Program-made: the position numbers and the translations under genes | Source: Casuarius casuarius | Taxonomy: Eukaryota; Chordata; Aves; Casuariiformes; Casuariidae | NCBI GenBank assembly: GCA_003342895.1 | Contig: PTFA01000542.1 | Span: forward strand, 116,125-180,124 | Length of the DNA stretch: 64,000 nucleotides | Reading direction: 5' to 3' | Notes under the pieces: model-generated | Seen by the model: the letters and a program-made list of their open reading frames with translations, nothing else | Told to the model about the DNA's origin: nothing | The model's database searches: none | Shown: one piece after another, positions 28,020 to 40,031 of the stretch | How the letters are laid out: each line of letters begins with the position of its first letter | Numbering within the stretch: the stretch's first letter is position 1

Positions 28020-28255
28020 TTTTAATCCTCATCATTTAATGGCTTATGTCCTGAAGCATGAGAGTATATAAATATATATGTTTATGTTTTCTAATGTAAC
28101 TCTCTGGATGTTCTCATTATCTGTTTAGAGGCTTAATCCACTATTGATTCCTACTAAATCCTTCATCCCAGTACTACCTCCAAGTAGTAAATTCCATAGG
28201 TTAATGATGTGTTGTTATATGTAGAAAGAATCTCTCGGTTTCATTTTGGTATTAT
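28020..28255 (-). mobile_element. Ancient CR1-family LINE fragment
   Basis: This diverged minus-strand fragment belongs to an old CR1 lineage that is also common in turtles and crocodilians. Landmarks on the + strand are 'cctgaagcatgagag', 'ctggatgttctcattatctg' and 'aaattccataggttaatgat', in the order seen in that family's 3' region. The same family appears at 53090-53530. Edges are approximate because divergence is high. Confidence 0.65.
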
Positions 28256-28275
28256 TGCTATTGTTTGTTCATACT

Positions 28276-28355
28276 TGAGCAGGAGGGTTGGACTAGATGA
28301 TCTCCAGAGGTCCATTCCAATGTCAACCATTCTGTGATTCTATGACGCTGTGATG
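28276..28355 (+). mobile_element. CR1 LINE extreme 3' end
   Basis: About 80 bp of plus-strand CR1 3' UTR with its tail. It reads 'gagcaggagggttggacta', then 'gatgatctccagaggtcc', then 'accattctgtgattctatg'. This is the complement of the 3' end of the large CR1. It sits about 20 bp from an older, oppositely oriented CR1 piece. It is severely 5'-truncated, as is usual for CR1. Confidence 0.88.
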
Positions 28356-31300
28356 ACACCCCCTTACAGTGGTCAATCATGGTGAGACAGAGGGAAACAT
28401 GGGGAACTGTGCCGGAGCTGCAGCTTGTATGCCTGCTCTAAAGAGCAGCAGCTCAGGACACTGAAGAGGCGTTTACCAGACCACAGCAGCCTCAAGATGA
28501 AGGCCTAATATCTCTGCCTAGACCTCTTTCACACAACATTGTAAAATATGAGTGCTTCTGTCTGTAGTGATTACTGTACATATACTGATTCTGATTCCTT
28601 CACATATATAGCCCTCAGGTTAGCTCTGAGACTTGGTAGCAATGTGAGTTTTGCTGTGTCCAGGTGATAGAGAGGAAGTTTGCCCTGGAACCACAGTAAG
28701 CCTCCTGCACCTGATCCCTGTGCTTGGTCTCTTTGCTCCCAAAGACCCCTGTTTCTGTCTCTGATTTTATGGGATAACCAGAGGGAGTAGGCAGGGCTCC
28801 CTTGCAACAGTTCTTTTAAAAGAACACCTCTCTGTGCCTTTAGGTTGAACATGGTACTTCCCTGTGATGGGGATGCGACCCAGACACAGCAAGCAGGGAG
28901 GACAATCTTGCTCCAGTCTTCTATTCCACAGCCCACCTGACATGCAGTTTCTGCCTCCTGAGCGCACTCCTGACCCATTTCCATTTCCTTGCTTGCCTAG
29001 AGTAGACAGTGGGTCACAGTACTGTTCATACTCCCAAAAGAGTGAGTGTAAGGGGACAGGTTGGACTGGAGACTACACTGTGTTCATGCTTGAGAAAGCC
29101 ACTTGTACTTCAGGGCTTAGAGTGTTCACTTGCCCACACCACGAAGCTTCTATTACTGTAATTTAATTGGAAAAAGATTATGCTTAAGTACTCATGCTTG
29201 TTCGTTTAAATATTTATTCCCGTTTTTGTATTAGAAGTGCTCAGAAAACAGCCCTTGTTACCCTTGTTTTTTTGGGTTTATTTTTTTCCACTTTTCCCTT
29301 CTCCTTTTCTCTGGGGAGGAATTCTCATCTTATGTCTATGTCTTCTTTTCCACTGGACTGTCATTCACCTTGTCCTCTTGGGGCTCTGAGCATAGGGTGA
29401 CAGTAAAGGGTAGACTGTCCGGAATAGAGATGCTGAAAATATAGTCATTAATGGGACTCTCGAAACCCAGATGTCCTTTCTGAACACTGGTAATTTGTTT
29501 TTAATGAAAAACCACGCAGTGACCCTGAACAAATGAATTTCCTTTATATGAAGTCTATGTGCAATTACCCGACTAAAGGTACTTGAAAACAGTGTCATTC
29601 AAAATGGGGCTTTAGGAAAAAAAAGCATAGTAATGGTGCCATTAACAACCTTTTATCTAAAAGAAGATGCTGGTTCTAACACACAAAACAGAAAAAGATG
29701 ATATTAGGAAACAAAATATGTAGTTTTCTGAAGAATTTTTCCCTGAGATTAGCTACGAAAACTGTATATGGGGTAGACATTAATGCAGTGAGAGAAGTTA
29801 GATTGTATGACTTTTCCCTGTTTAGGCTGTTTGTCTCACCTAAGCCTGTAAGGGAAGACAGCCTCTCTCTCAACCATCTTGAAACAGAATGTATAGCAAT
29901 TTTGTAAGAAGTACAGAGACACAACTGTTGTATCACAGCTGAGATCAAAAGGCAAGTATTAAGATTTAGTAGGTTCTAAATAAAGCCTTTAGGCATTATT
30001 TTATTTTATTTTTTTCCCCAGGGAGCCTGAAGACTTTAGTCAAGCTTATCATCATGAGATTGTGTTATTTGTTCTGGCTTTGTGTACAGCTACTGCCTTC
30101 ATCAAAGTTTTCTGATAGCATTTTGTAATCTCCTGACATGCAGCAGTAAATATTTGAAAGCAAGTTAGCTCGGAGGTAAAACACTTAAAAGCAGGGACAG
30201 AGGAAGAAAATTACAATATGTAACATAGTAGAGAGAGTCAGGTGAAGAAAACCTGAACCATGTTTTCTTCTGATTTGCAGCATAAGGCTAGAAGTTATTG
30301 ATTACTGAAAGAACTCTTGATTTACACCCATAAAAGTGAGAAGAAAATCAGGGTCTTAATTTAAAAACACCTGCAGTAAATGAGGAATAAATACTTAACA
30401 TTCCTCTGTAGAAAGTTTGTAAAATCTCCATGAAATCCGAAGATGATTTCTAAATCTATTAACCAACTCACATGTTTCATACTCTGATTTGTGTCAAGGA
30501 TTCTTTTCTCTGTTCTGATTATGGTCACTTATTTGTGCCAGTATCATGACTTTTTCCAGCGCCAGTATGTAATGGGTCTTACTATATTTCTATTACTTGT
30601 ATCTACTCCCACTATATATGTTGTTAATAATGTCAACATATGCGAAGATGAGGGCTAGATCTGCAACATGGTGATAAGATGAGCTATTAGTAGCCTTTTC
30701 TCATTCATCTCCAGACTATATTGCCATGATTCAATTGAGTCATGTTCAGCATTGCGAAGCAGCTTATGGACATGACAGCTACTTCCCTGCTACTTCCCTG
30801 GGTCTGAACATTCCTATGATCTTGAGTGTGGAAGTCTGAAGTCTCAGAAATGCCCACTTCTGAGAGATAGAGGTGAAGGCTGCCCCAACCTCTGCTTTGT
30901 AGAACCAAGTCTGACCTAAAGGTAGCAGTTGATGGGGGGGTCCCAATGACATCAGTAGGCGTTGGACTAATCTCTGTGTCACCAGATGCTGCTGCCTGTG
31001 TGTTACAGCGGTGAACCTGAGAATTTGTCTTGCCTTCTATGGCTGCAGCCTTGGTGTACATCCAGCCATCCCAGGGAGCTGTTGGTGTTTAGCTGATGCT
31101 AAAAATTCAACTGCAGAATACGGAGCAAGTGACAAAACTCACCGGCAATACCAATGAGCTTAGTACCTGCATGCGGTCAGTCTTAAAACAGAAAGAGGCA
31201 GGTTTCCTTCATGTTCTGCTCCCAAGAACATCTCTTCTGGGAGGTAATATCTGTAAGGTCTATAGGGCTAGCACATGGCTCTTCTGCTTGCTTCTGAAGG

Positions 31301-32639
31301 AGCATGCAGTGTTGCTTGCACATTCAGGCTGAAATCCTAATACTGCTGAGATGCATGGCAAGGATGCTTTTGGTATTGCTGAGGCCACTCCAGGCCCCCT
31401 GTACTCTGACTCTCAGCTTGAGAATCCACTGGTCTGATGTTCTCAGGTGCTGAGTGTTCATGACATCACCTGGCAGACTTTTACAACACAGATGGATTTT
31501 GATCAGGCAGGGGGGGATGTCCTGAGAAATCTGTTGTGTTTTCCATGAGCAGCCAGAAACCTAGATTCCAGACTGTCTACTAGGGTAGCTTTCGTGAATT
31601 TAATTTGTAGCTGCCCGAGGATCTTATCTTTCCTCATGAAAGAGTTCACAGTTCATTCTATGAATGTCATGTAGCTCAAATCCAGTCATCATCCAGAACT
31701 CCCCATAAAAATGCTTGTTCCTCCAGATGCTCACAAAACAGTGTTACAGCTTCCACTGTTAAAACTAGAGGAGCTACTGCAAACGATAGAAAGTATTGAC
31801 ATTTGGGACAGGGGAGTGTGTCTTCTTCTGGTAAATGAATTTATTGTTTTCACTATGTGTAAGACTCTATAAAGGTGCCTCCCCACTCCTCCGTAATCTC
31901 AAAAGGCAAATCCTAGAAAAGGTTCATTGCAAATCAAGAAGCAAGTAACATGCCATCATAAATATCTTAGGGCAACACCATATTACAAAAAAACTGATAA
32001 ATGATTCCTTTCATTAATAATGAAGCAGATAGATAAATATTTTTCTACTGCTCCTGTATATCTTGAACAAACAGCTACTAGTATCAAGGAAGCCTAACAA
32101 AACATGTTGGTGTTCACCTTTCAAGAAAGTAATTGCTGCACTTGTACAGAATACAGATTAAAAAATTATATTATTTTCAATATGATCTTGTCCGACATTA
32201 TTTCATTAAATCGATTTAAAAATTACATTGGAGAGAGCAAGAAAGTTAAATGTTTGAACTGGAAAAGCCAAGTCTCTAGCTCTACTGTTCCCAAACATGT
32301 CTCTTTCTTACAGACCAGATTTTCAGCTGGGGTCAATTAATCCAGAGCCCCTGACTTTCAAGGCACTTTCCTGCTTTACACCAGCTGAGAATGTAGTCCC
32401 AAGTGTTTAATGTACGATCAAGCTAGTCTAGTCTCTGTGCTGGTTCACTTTGCGCCAACCATAATTCCCTCTCCCTCCCTTTAAAATGAAACATTATGCA
32501 TATCTAAACATAAGTAAGCAAGGCAAACTGTGTATAAACAAAAGGTTCCATATTTAGAAGTGAGGAGAAGGAGAAAAAACATATTGTATTGCTCCACTCT
32601 TTGGAAATTTCTATGCATTTGTAATAACAAAATTACCAT

Positions 32640-32840
32640 AATTTGCTCGTTAACGCAGCTAGATCAGTCAAGCATTGTTCCAAACATGCAGAGGCTGCTT
32701 CTCGCTCTAGGTCTGCCAGTGAGTTAAGCACGGGGAGAATTAGCATGCAAATAGCCCTAATTCGGCAGTCGAGCTGTCAGATTTGCATTCAGTGGCTTGT
32801 TTCGTTTGAAATCCCTGACAGGAGCGACTTATGCAATCCC
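32640..32840. promoter_or_regulatory. Candidate intronic enhancer with two inverted octamer motifs
   Basis: The block holds two perfect octamers, ATGCAAAT at 32745-32752 and ATTTGCAT at 32781-32788, in opposite orientation about 28 bp apart. Octamers bind POU factors such as Oct-1 and Oct-2, the latter working with OBF-1 in B cells. A SOX-like CATTGTT (about 32673) and two TGACAG/CTGTCA sites (about 32774 and 32815) lie close by. Eight CpG dinucleotides survive in 200 bp, while neighbouring intron has few, as in constrained or unmethylated regulatory DNA. No repeat is evident here. An E2F-like TTTGCGCC sits upstream near 32448. Function is inferred from motifs alone. Confidence 0.4.
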
Positions 32841-34299
32841 ACCCTCAAGTAGATCCAGCCAGAAGAGGCATCAAGGGGGCACTTCCTGAGTGACAGTTTG
32901 GCTAGTTTCAGTCAAATAGATCAGTCACATCAACTGGTAACAGTGTACAGCTACTCCGGGGAGTTTGAGGGGGTGGGGAGAACGTGGGGGGTTATGATTT
33001 CCAGCCAGACCTGGCCACCGAAACTTTCCCCACCCCATCAAAGGCTTGTGGCACAGAGTTTTGAGCTCCTGCAGCTGACTAAAAGATTTGTTTGAAACAC
33101 TGCTTGTGAGATAAAGGAGTGTATCAAAGGGTTTTTATATTCAGATATTGATTTTCAAGTTAAGTCACTGCTTGCTGAAAAAAGACTTCTTGCTGAGGAG
33201 TGTTTAATGTTGATGGACGAAAGTCCGTCTTTATAATCATTTCTTCTTGTACTCTACCTAAGACTCCCTGCTCATTTGTGGTAACTGAACTCGTGTAGCA
33301 TAATTGTAGAGGCTGCAATGCTAGACAAAACAAATAGCACACCATGGATGGCAGAACTTGGCTACTCTGCACAAATACATGTCTTCTACTTTATTCCAGA
33401 GCCATCTGCTGCCAGTACAAAAGGAGAAGGAGGGAAGTAGGACGTGTTCAGTGCTTGATCTTGATTACAGAGCTAGGACCTGAACTGCAGCAGAACAAGC
33501 TTGTTTGAAAGAATTCTGACTTCTTCTGACTTCTTATACAAGGCTACATCCTGTGTCTCCCAGGCAGGGGAAAAACAGTGGGACCTGTGCATCTTTTCTT
33601 GTCTCCGTGCACTGAGTTGAAGTATCCAGAAAGCGATACTGGCAGCAGTCTAAAAATAGTTTCCTGTTGATAGTTCATTCAGTGTTTTAAGTCTGACTCA
33701 TTGCCCATCTTTAAGTAACACTTGTGATTATAACAGCAACAGCAAAACTTTAGAAAGTCAATTGTTGCTGGTGTTGTTTTATGACATTATGAAACTGTTT
33801 TCTATCCTCTGCAAGCCAGCTGGTTTTGGGCCCCTTTCTGCTGGACACATTGCAAACACAGCAAGCATAAGTCTCTGCCCCAAAATACTTGCAGCCAGAA
33901 TATAAGTCACTTGTAGATGACATATGCTTAAAGTTCGTCCTCTGCTCATCCACAGCCCTGTGGGACCTGGTATTGGAGAATTGCCTGAAATGGGGCTGGT
34001 AGGAATCTGAGGAGTTTGTCATAGATATGGTCTGTTCACTTCCGTCAAGGATGGCTCCCAAGATCTTTTCCACTGGGCAGCCAGGCTCTAAACCTATCTT
34101 TTTTACAGGTGGGGGGCTGCAGGGTGCACTGCAACTGTTCCCCAAGAGACAGAGAGCTGCAAGACATGTAAATTTCCTTACGAGTAGAGTTTCTCATAGC
34201 AAGGCCCAAGAAAAATTATCACATGGTCTAGATTCCAGCTGGATCTGCTCTTTGATTATTCCTGGTATTGCCATCCTTCCTCTACATAAAGTTTCTTGA

Positions 34300-34480
34300 C
34301 AGGATCATTGTCTGACTTGCTTTTAAAAACAACAGTGACAGGGAATCCCCAGGAAACATGTTCCAGTTCTTAACTGTTCTCACTCTGAGAAAGTGTCCAG
34401 CCTAGATATTTCTTGCTGCAGACAAAGCATATTACTTCCCGTCCTGTCCTCTGCAGATGCCCTTCTTTTTGCGTAGATGC
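34300..34480 (-). mobile_element. Ancient CR1-family LINE fragment
   Basis: This is a diverged minus-strand CR1 3' region. Landmarks on the + strand are 'gacttgcttttaaaaac', 'atgttccagttcttaactg' and 'acttcccgtcctgtcctctg'. They line up in order with the block in CR1 elements that reads roughly 'lone-gap summary: short exon-like word, lost-end, doctor-like rest' no longer as coding sequence but as degraded C-terminal ORF2 and UTR. A T run (34483-34500) follows directly. Family assignment is by word order only. Confidence 0.6.
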
Positions 34481-34482
34481 TC

Positions 34483-34500
34483 TTTTTTTTTTTTTTTTTT
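34483..34500. repeat. T18 homopolymer
   Basis: Eighteen T residues directly after the ancient CR1 fragment ending near 34480. Confidence 0.9.
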
Positions 34501-36377
34501 ATATCATTTTGAAGAAAAGTGCTTAGGAAATATCTGTTGCTGGGAATATAAAACAAGGAAATAAGAAAGAGCTAACCATATTTAGGAAGCCATGAAGTCC
34601 AAAATAGTTCTGATTTTAGAAAATTGTGGTTTGGATTAGCAAAGCACAGCATTAAAAAGCCAGTGAAGGTACCTGGTGTCCTGAGCTGTGTACAGGCATT
34701 GCTTCCTAGGTGGGAAAGCAAGACTGCCTGCTAACTCAAACCTGTTTGTGTTTGCAGGATTGAACTCAACTCCGCTGCTAGTGAAGATGAGGTGTCTCAG
34801 TCCTAGTACCAAAAAAGTGAGAGCACACAAAGTGCTATCTTTATTTCTGAGCGCTCATCAACATATGGTTGTATGCGCTTGTGTTATATCAGTACCCAGA
34901 GTTTTAAAAAATCAGAGAGGCAGACAGACAAAAGCATACCTTAAAGATACCTTAAATTGCCTGAATTACAGGCACCAGCATTTGTCACTGCAGTCAGTGA
35001 TGCTGTGGGTGCTGGGTTGGGGCAGAGAACCAATCACATCTGTAAGGTGTTGGTTGCCTGTGGAAAAACAGACCAAGCCACCTAATCAGTCAGAGAGATT
35101 TTACACTCAGTTTTCTGACAAACTGTGTTTGACTATAAGCAAGTGCAAGTACTTCATGGCACATTGTATTCATCAGCAGAAAGAATGTGACATAACTTTT
35201 GTGTTCTCACAGTTCTGTGCTCTCTGCTCAGTTCAGTGTTCTCTGCTCAGTTCTGGCTGCAATGTGCTACGCAACAAGTGCGTGGTACCACCATGAAGGT
35301 AACAGCTGGGTGGCACTAAACACATGAGTTTATATTCCTGTCACTTCTTACCTATGTAGTTGAACTGTCAAATGTATTATTGTGTGGTTGGTGTTTGGAA
35401 TGATGCAATTTATTTTCACTCAGGGTGTTAAATATTGGCTACCAAATCTGTAGTCCACATTTAGCTGCTCATGGAAGGTATGCGTTTTTCAAGGCATGAT
35501 TCCAAGTCTGAGTTTCTGTGTATGCTGAAAGATATGCCTGATCTTTGGGCCAGCCTGAGAGGTTTTTGCAAAGAAGAAGAGGCAAGAAGGTACAGGTTTA
35601 TATCTTTAATTAGATAATCGCTCAGCTTTGTAGCATCAGAAAACACTTGCCAAGTTCATCAACAATGAACCTGATATCTCCTCTTTCCAATGTAGGTGTA
35701 GTGTCAATGGAATGGAAAGAAAACCAAAGCAAATGAAAAGTTTTAAACAAAATGAAATGCCTTAGTCAAAGTGACAGAAAAGGCTCTGAAAGACCACTTA
35801 TTTCGATGTCAGAACTTTCCTCTAAGAACACATTTTATATTAGAGATGGTTAAACTATGACAGAACAGCATTTTTTTGCTGGAAAACTGTTCCATCAGAC
35901 AGTTGTAAACATCTGTATTAGTGAATGTAGGCAGGAAGAACTAAAGAACATCTCCTGTATGTTCTGCACATAGACTGTCTTACTGTGCTAGAAGAAGAAC
36001 TGGGATGAGAAACTAAAAAGTCTCCAAAAAGATAGATGTTATCAGGGAATACGTCACTGGGCACTTTTGAGTATTAATATCAATTGTCACCTATGATGAC
36101 TACAATATATTTTGGATTGGGCTCTATATTGACTAGAAAATAAGTTGAAAAATTCAAATGCAACCTCTGCAATTACTACATAAAAAGACTAAAAGCATCA
36201 TTCTGAAGTTTGACATTTGTTTAATAGCACTAAATTCTGCAGTAAATTCTGTGAGTGTCAGGTAGCAGCAGCAAAGATTACTTTGAAATACAGAACTCTT
36301 ACCACAGAAACAATAACTTTACAGGATTGCCCAGAATCCGAGAATGGTAGAGGTTGGAAGGGACCTCTGGAGATCAT

Positions 36378-39260
36378 CTAGTCCAATGCCCACTCAAGCA
36401 GAGCCATTGAGAACAGGCTGTCCAGGACTGTGTCCGGATGGCTTTTGAATATCTCCAGGGATGAAGACTCCACAACCTCTCTGGGCAACCTGTTCCAGTG
36501 CTCTATCACCCTTACAGGAAAGAAGTTTTTCCTCATATTCATATGGAACTTCCTGTGTTTCAATTTGTGCCTGTTGCCTCTTGTCCTGCCGCTGGGCACC
36601 ACTGAAAATAATCTGGCCCCATCCTCTTGACACCCTTCCTTAAGATATTTGTATACATTGGTATGAAGTCTTCTCTTCTCCAGACTGAACAGTCCCAGGT
36701 CTCTTAGCCTTTGCTCATAAGAGAGATGCTCCCGTCCCTTCATCATCTTAGTAGCCCTTCGCTGCACTTGCTCCAGTAGCTCCATATCTCTCTTGTACAG
36801 CAGAGCCCAGAACTGGACACAGCACTCCAGGTGTGGACTAATTAAGGCTGAGAAGAGAGGAAGGATCACCTCCCTCAACTTGCTGGCAATGCTCCTCCTA
36901 ATGCAACCCAGGATACCGCCGGCCTTCTTGGCCACAAGGACACATTGCTGGCTCATGGCCAACTTGGTGTCCACCAGGACTCCCAGGTCCTTCTCCACAG
37001 AGCTGCTTTCCAGCAGGTCAGCTGCCAGGTTGTACTGGTGCCTGGGGTTTTTCCTCCCCAGGCACAGGACCCTGCACTTCCCTCTGTTGAACTTTGTGCG
37101 ATTCCTCTCTGCCCATTTCTCCAGCCTGAGAGAGAGGTCCCTCCGTACAGCACCAGAGCCCTCTGATGTCTCAGCCACCACTTTTGTAGCATCAGCACAC
37201 TTACTAAGGGTGCACTCTCTCCCTTCATCCAGGTCACTGTTGAAAAATGCAGGACCCAGTACTGACCCCTGGGGGACACTGCTAGCTACAGGCTTCCAAC
37301 TAGACTTTGCACCACTGAGTACAACCCTCTGAGCTCTGCCATTCAGCCAGTTGTCAGTTCACCTCACTTTACTCACCTAGCCTCACTTTCTGAGCTTGCC
37401 TATGAGGTTGTTATGTGAGACAGTATCCAAAGCCTTTGTGAAGTCAAGGGAGACAACATCCACTGCTCTCCGCTCCTCTACCCAACCAGGCATCCCATTA
37501 TAGAAGGCTATCAGGTTAGTTAAGCATTTCTCTTTTGTGAATCCATGCTGATTACTCTTGATCACCTTCTTGTCCTTCATGTGCCTGGAAATGGTATCCA
37601 GGATGAGCTGCTCCATCACCTTTCCAGAGATCGAGGCGAGGCTGACTGGTTTATAGTACCCTGGATCCTTCTTCTTGCCCTGGAGACTCGAGTGACATTT
37701 GCTTCCTTCTAGCAGTCCTCAGGCACTTCTGATTGCCATGACCTTTCCAAGACAATTGAGAGTGGCCTAGCAATGATGTCTGCCAGCTTCCTCAGCATTC
37801 GTGGGTGCATCCCATCTGGTCCTATGGACTTGTGGATGTCCAGTTTGCTAAAGTGATCCCTAACCCGATCCTCCTCCACCAAGGAAAGTCTTCCTTTCTC
37901 CAGACTTTCTCCTTGGTCTCTGAGCCCTGTGATTCCTGAGTGCTGGTCTTAGCAGTAATGACCATGGGGAAGAAGGTGTTCAGTACCTCAGTGTTTCCTG
38001 TGTTTTCTGCTGCCACAGCCTCTGCCCCATTCAGCAGTAGGCCCACATTTTCCCTGGTATTCCTTTTGCTGAAATTTAAAGAAGCCCTTCTTGCTATCCT
38101 TGACATCCCTTGCCAGATTCAACTCCAAATGGGTCTTGGCCTTTCTAGCCCCATCCTTGCATACTCAGAAGACATCTCTAGATTCCTCCCAAGTGGTCTG
38201 TCCCTGCTTCCACCTTCTGTATACTTCCTTCTTCTGTCTGAGTTTTGCCAGAAGCTCCTTGTTCATCCATGCAGGTTTCCTGCCCCCTTTGCTTGACTTC
38301 TTGCTCATTGGGATGCACCCTTCTTGAGCTTGGAGGAGGTGATGCTTGAATATCAACCAGTTTTCTTGGACCCCTCTTCCTTGCAGGGCCATGTCCCAAG
38401 GCATTCTTCCAAGCAGATCCCTGAAGAGGCCAAAGTTTGCTCTCTTGAAGTCCTGGGATGTGATCCTGCTTTTTCCTCTGCTCCTTCCTCTCAGGATCCT
38501 GAACTCCACCATCTTGTGGTCACTGCAACCACAACACGACCTCCATATCCCTGACCCACCCTTCCTTGTTTGTTAGTACAAGGGCCAGCAGTGCCCCTCT
38601 CTTCATTGGCTCCTCTATCACCTGCATCAGGAAGTTATCATCAGTGCTCTCCAGGAAGCTCCTGGATTGTTTGTGCCTTGCTGTGTTGTCCCTCCAGCAA
38701 ATACCAGGGTGCTTCAAGTCCCCCATGAGAACCAGGCCCCGTGAACATGAGGTTACTTCCAGCTCTCTGTAGAAGGCCTCATCTACTTCTTTCTCCTTGT
38801 CAAGTGGCCCACAACACCCACAACAGTGTCGGCCATTTAGCCTGCCCCTTCATCCTTATCCATAGGCTCTCAGTCGGTCCATCATTCACCCCTGGGCAGA
38901 GCTCCATGCACTCCTTCTGCTCTCTCGCACGAAGGGCCACTCCCCCTCCTCACCTTCCTGGCCTGTCCTTCCTACAGAGCCTGTAGTCATCTATGACAGC
39001 CTTTCAGTCATGTGATCTATCCCACCATGTCTCCATTAGCCCAAAGAGATTATAGTTCTGCAGCTGCACACAAATCTCTAGTTCAGCCTGTTTATTTCCC
39101 ATGCTCCATGCACTTGTATACAGGCACTTCAGAGAGGTATCTTAGCCTGCTGATTTCCCAGAAGAGAGATTTCCCCACAGTCTTGTCTTGTAGGCATTTC
39201 TTGCCTACATGCAAATGTTTGAAGTGTCTCCCCCTGAGTCCTGTTTTGCTGACTGCATGC
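36378..39260 (-). pseudogene. CR1 ORF2 (endonuclease-reverse transcriptase), broken
   Basis: This was the element's polyprotein for target nicking and target-primed reverse transcription. Recognisable blocks in minus-strand order are the endonuclease start CLYTSAWSMGNKQAELE near 39100, the catalytic-Glu block LFGLMETWWD near 39045, MGDLKHPGICW (GDFN-like) at 38726, and CSDHKMVEF near 38510. The linker follows at 38512-37822, then the RT blocks HGFTKEKCLTN (about 37540) and LDFTKALDTVSH (about 37430), PQGSVLGP (about 37275) and the polymerase box. The frame from 37619 to 36378 is free of indels, and an intact 267-codon stretch covers 37181-36378. Stops lie near 37330-37385, and a frameshift separates the endonuclease blocks near 38525. 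The polymerase FADD box reads CADA at 37199-37188, so one catalytic aspartate is gone. The upstream GDFN Asn is Lys. Confidence 0.9.
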
Positions 39261-39289
39261 TCTGTAACTCTCCCCTTCCCTTGTTTTTG

Positions 39290-40031
39290 CTAGTTTAAAG
39301 TCGTCCCTAGCAGGTTGGCCAGCCTGTTGGCAAAGATATGTGTGCCCTGCTTAGTGAGGTGGATTCCATCTCTCCCAAGCAGATGTTCATCTTCAAACAG
39401 GGTCCAGCGCTCCTAGAAACTCAAACCCTGTTGCCGACACCAGCGGCGCAGCCAATTGTTAACTTGCCATATCTATCTACTCCACCTCCCATCCTTCCCC
39501 CTCACTAGCGGGATTGAAAAGAAAACAACCTGGGCCCCCACAATCCTAACCACTGCCCCCAGAGCTCTGTAATCACATTTGATACTTTCCAGCTTGCCCT
39601 TGGCAGTATCATCAATGCCCACATGGAAAAGCTGCAGGGGGTAATAGTCAGAGGTGAACAACCTTTGGCAGTCTTTCCATAACATCATAGATTTGATACT
39701 CAGTCAAGCAGCAAATAATTTTAGATGACAGGTGAGGTCAGCAGATGGGTTCCTCTGTCCCATGCAGTAGGGAGTCACCCACTACTATCACTCACTGCTT
39801 CCTCTGGGTGCTCTTATGTGGCTTGGGGTCCATTGGCCCAGATGCTTAATTCGAAAGCATATCCAGCTCCTCCACAGCTCGGAGGGCAGTGAATGTGTTC
39901 TGTAGCTTCAGGCCTTCAGGAAGAGCAGGAGCCTTTCTCCTTGTATGAGAAGTCACCAGCTTCCAGCCTTCACCTTCCTCATCGTTTGCACTTAATGCCC
40001 CACAAGGCACAGACTCTACCTGTGTCTCCAC
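39290..40031 (-). pseudogene. CR1 ORF1 C-terminal part with SGNH esterase domain, broken
   Basis: This is the 3' part of the first CR1 ORF, whose product pairs a nucleic-acid-binding region with an esterase domain in many CR1 elements. Reading down the minus strand, 40031-39846 encodes a basic linker (GWKLVTSHTRRKAPALPEG, then a LQNTFTALRAVEE-like segment). The catalytic-Ser block VVGDSLLHG follows near 39780, then FHVGIDDTAKG near 39610 and DGIHLTKQGTHIFANRL near 39350. The stop is at 39292-39290. The Ser (GDS) and the Asp-x-x-His pair (DGIH) are kept, but the usual GTND block reads GIDD, and there are stops and frame changes between blocks. ORF1 is cut at its 5' end, so the N-terminal zinc-finger or coiled-coil part is absent. 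Confidence 0.85.

Noticed and set aside
33650..33659. Perfect MEF2 site CTAAAAATAG
   Set aside because: A single AT-rich ten-base match in AT-rich intron is close to chance and has no supporting cluster.
34688..35296. Open frame of 202 codons on the + strand
   Set aside because: It is the longest non-transposon frame, but it has no domain, no plausible gene structure and ordinary intron composition. Chance ORFs of this length are possible in 64 kb.
36793..37332. Plus-strand open frame of 179 codons opposite the CR1 ORF2
   Set aside because: It is the antisense shadow of the CR1 reverse transcriptase region.
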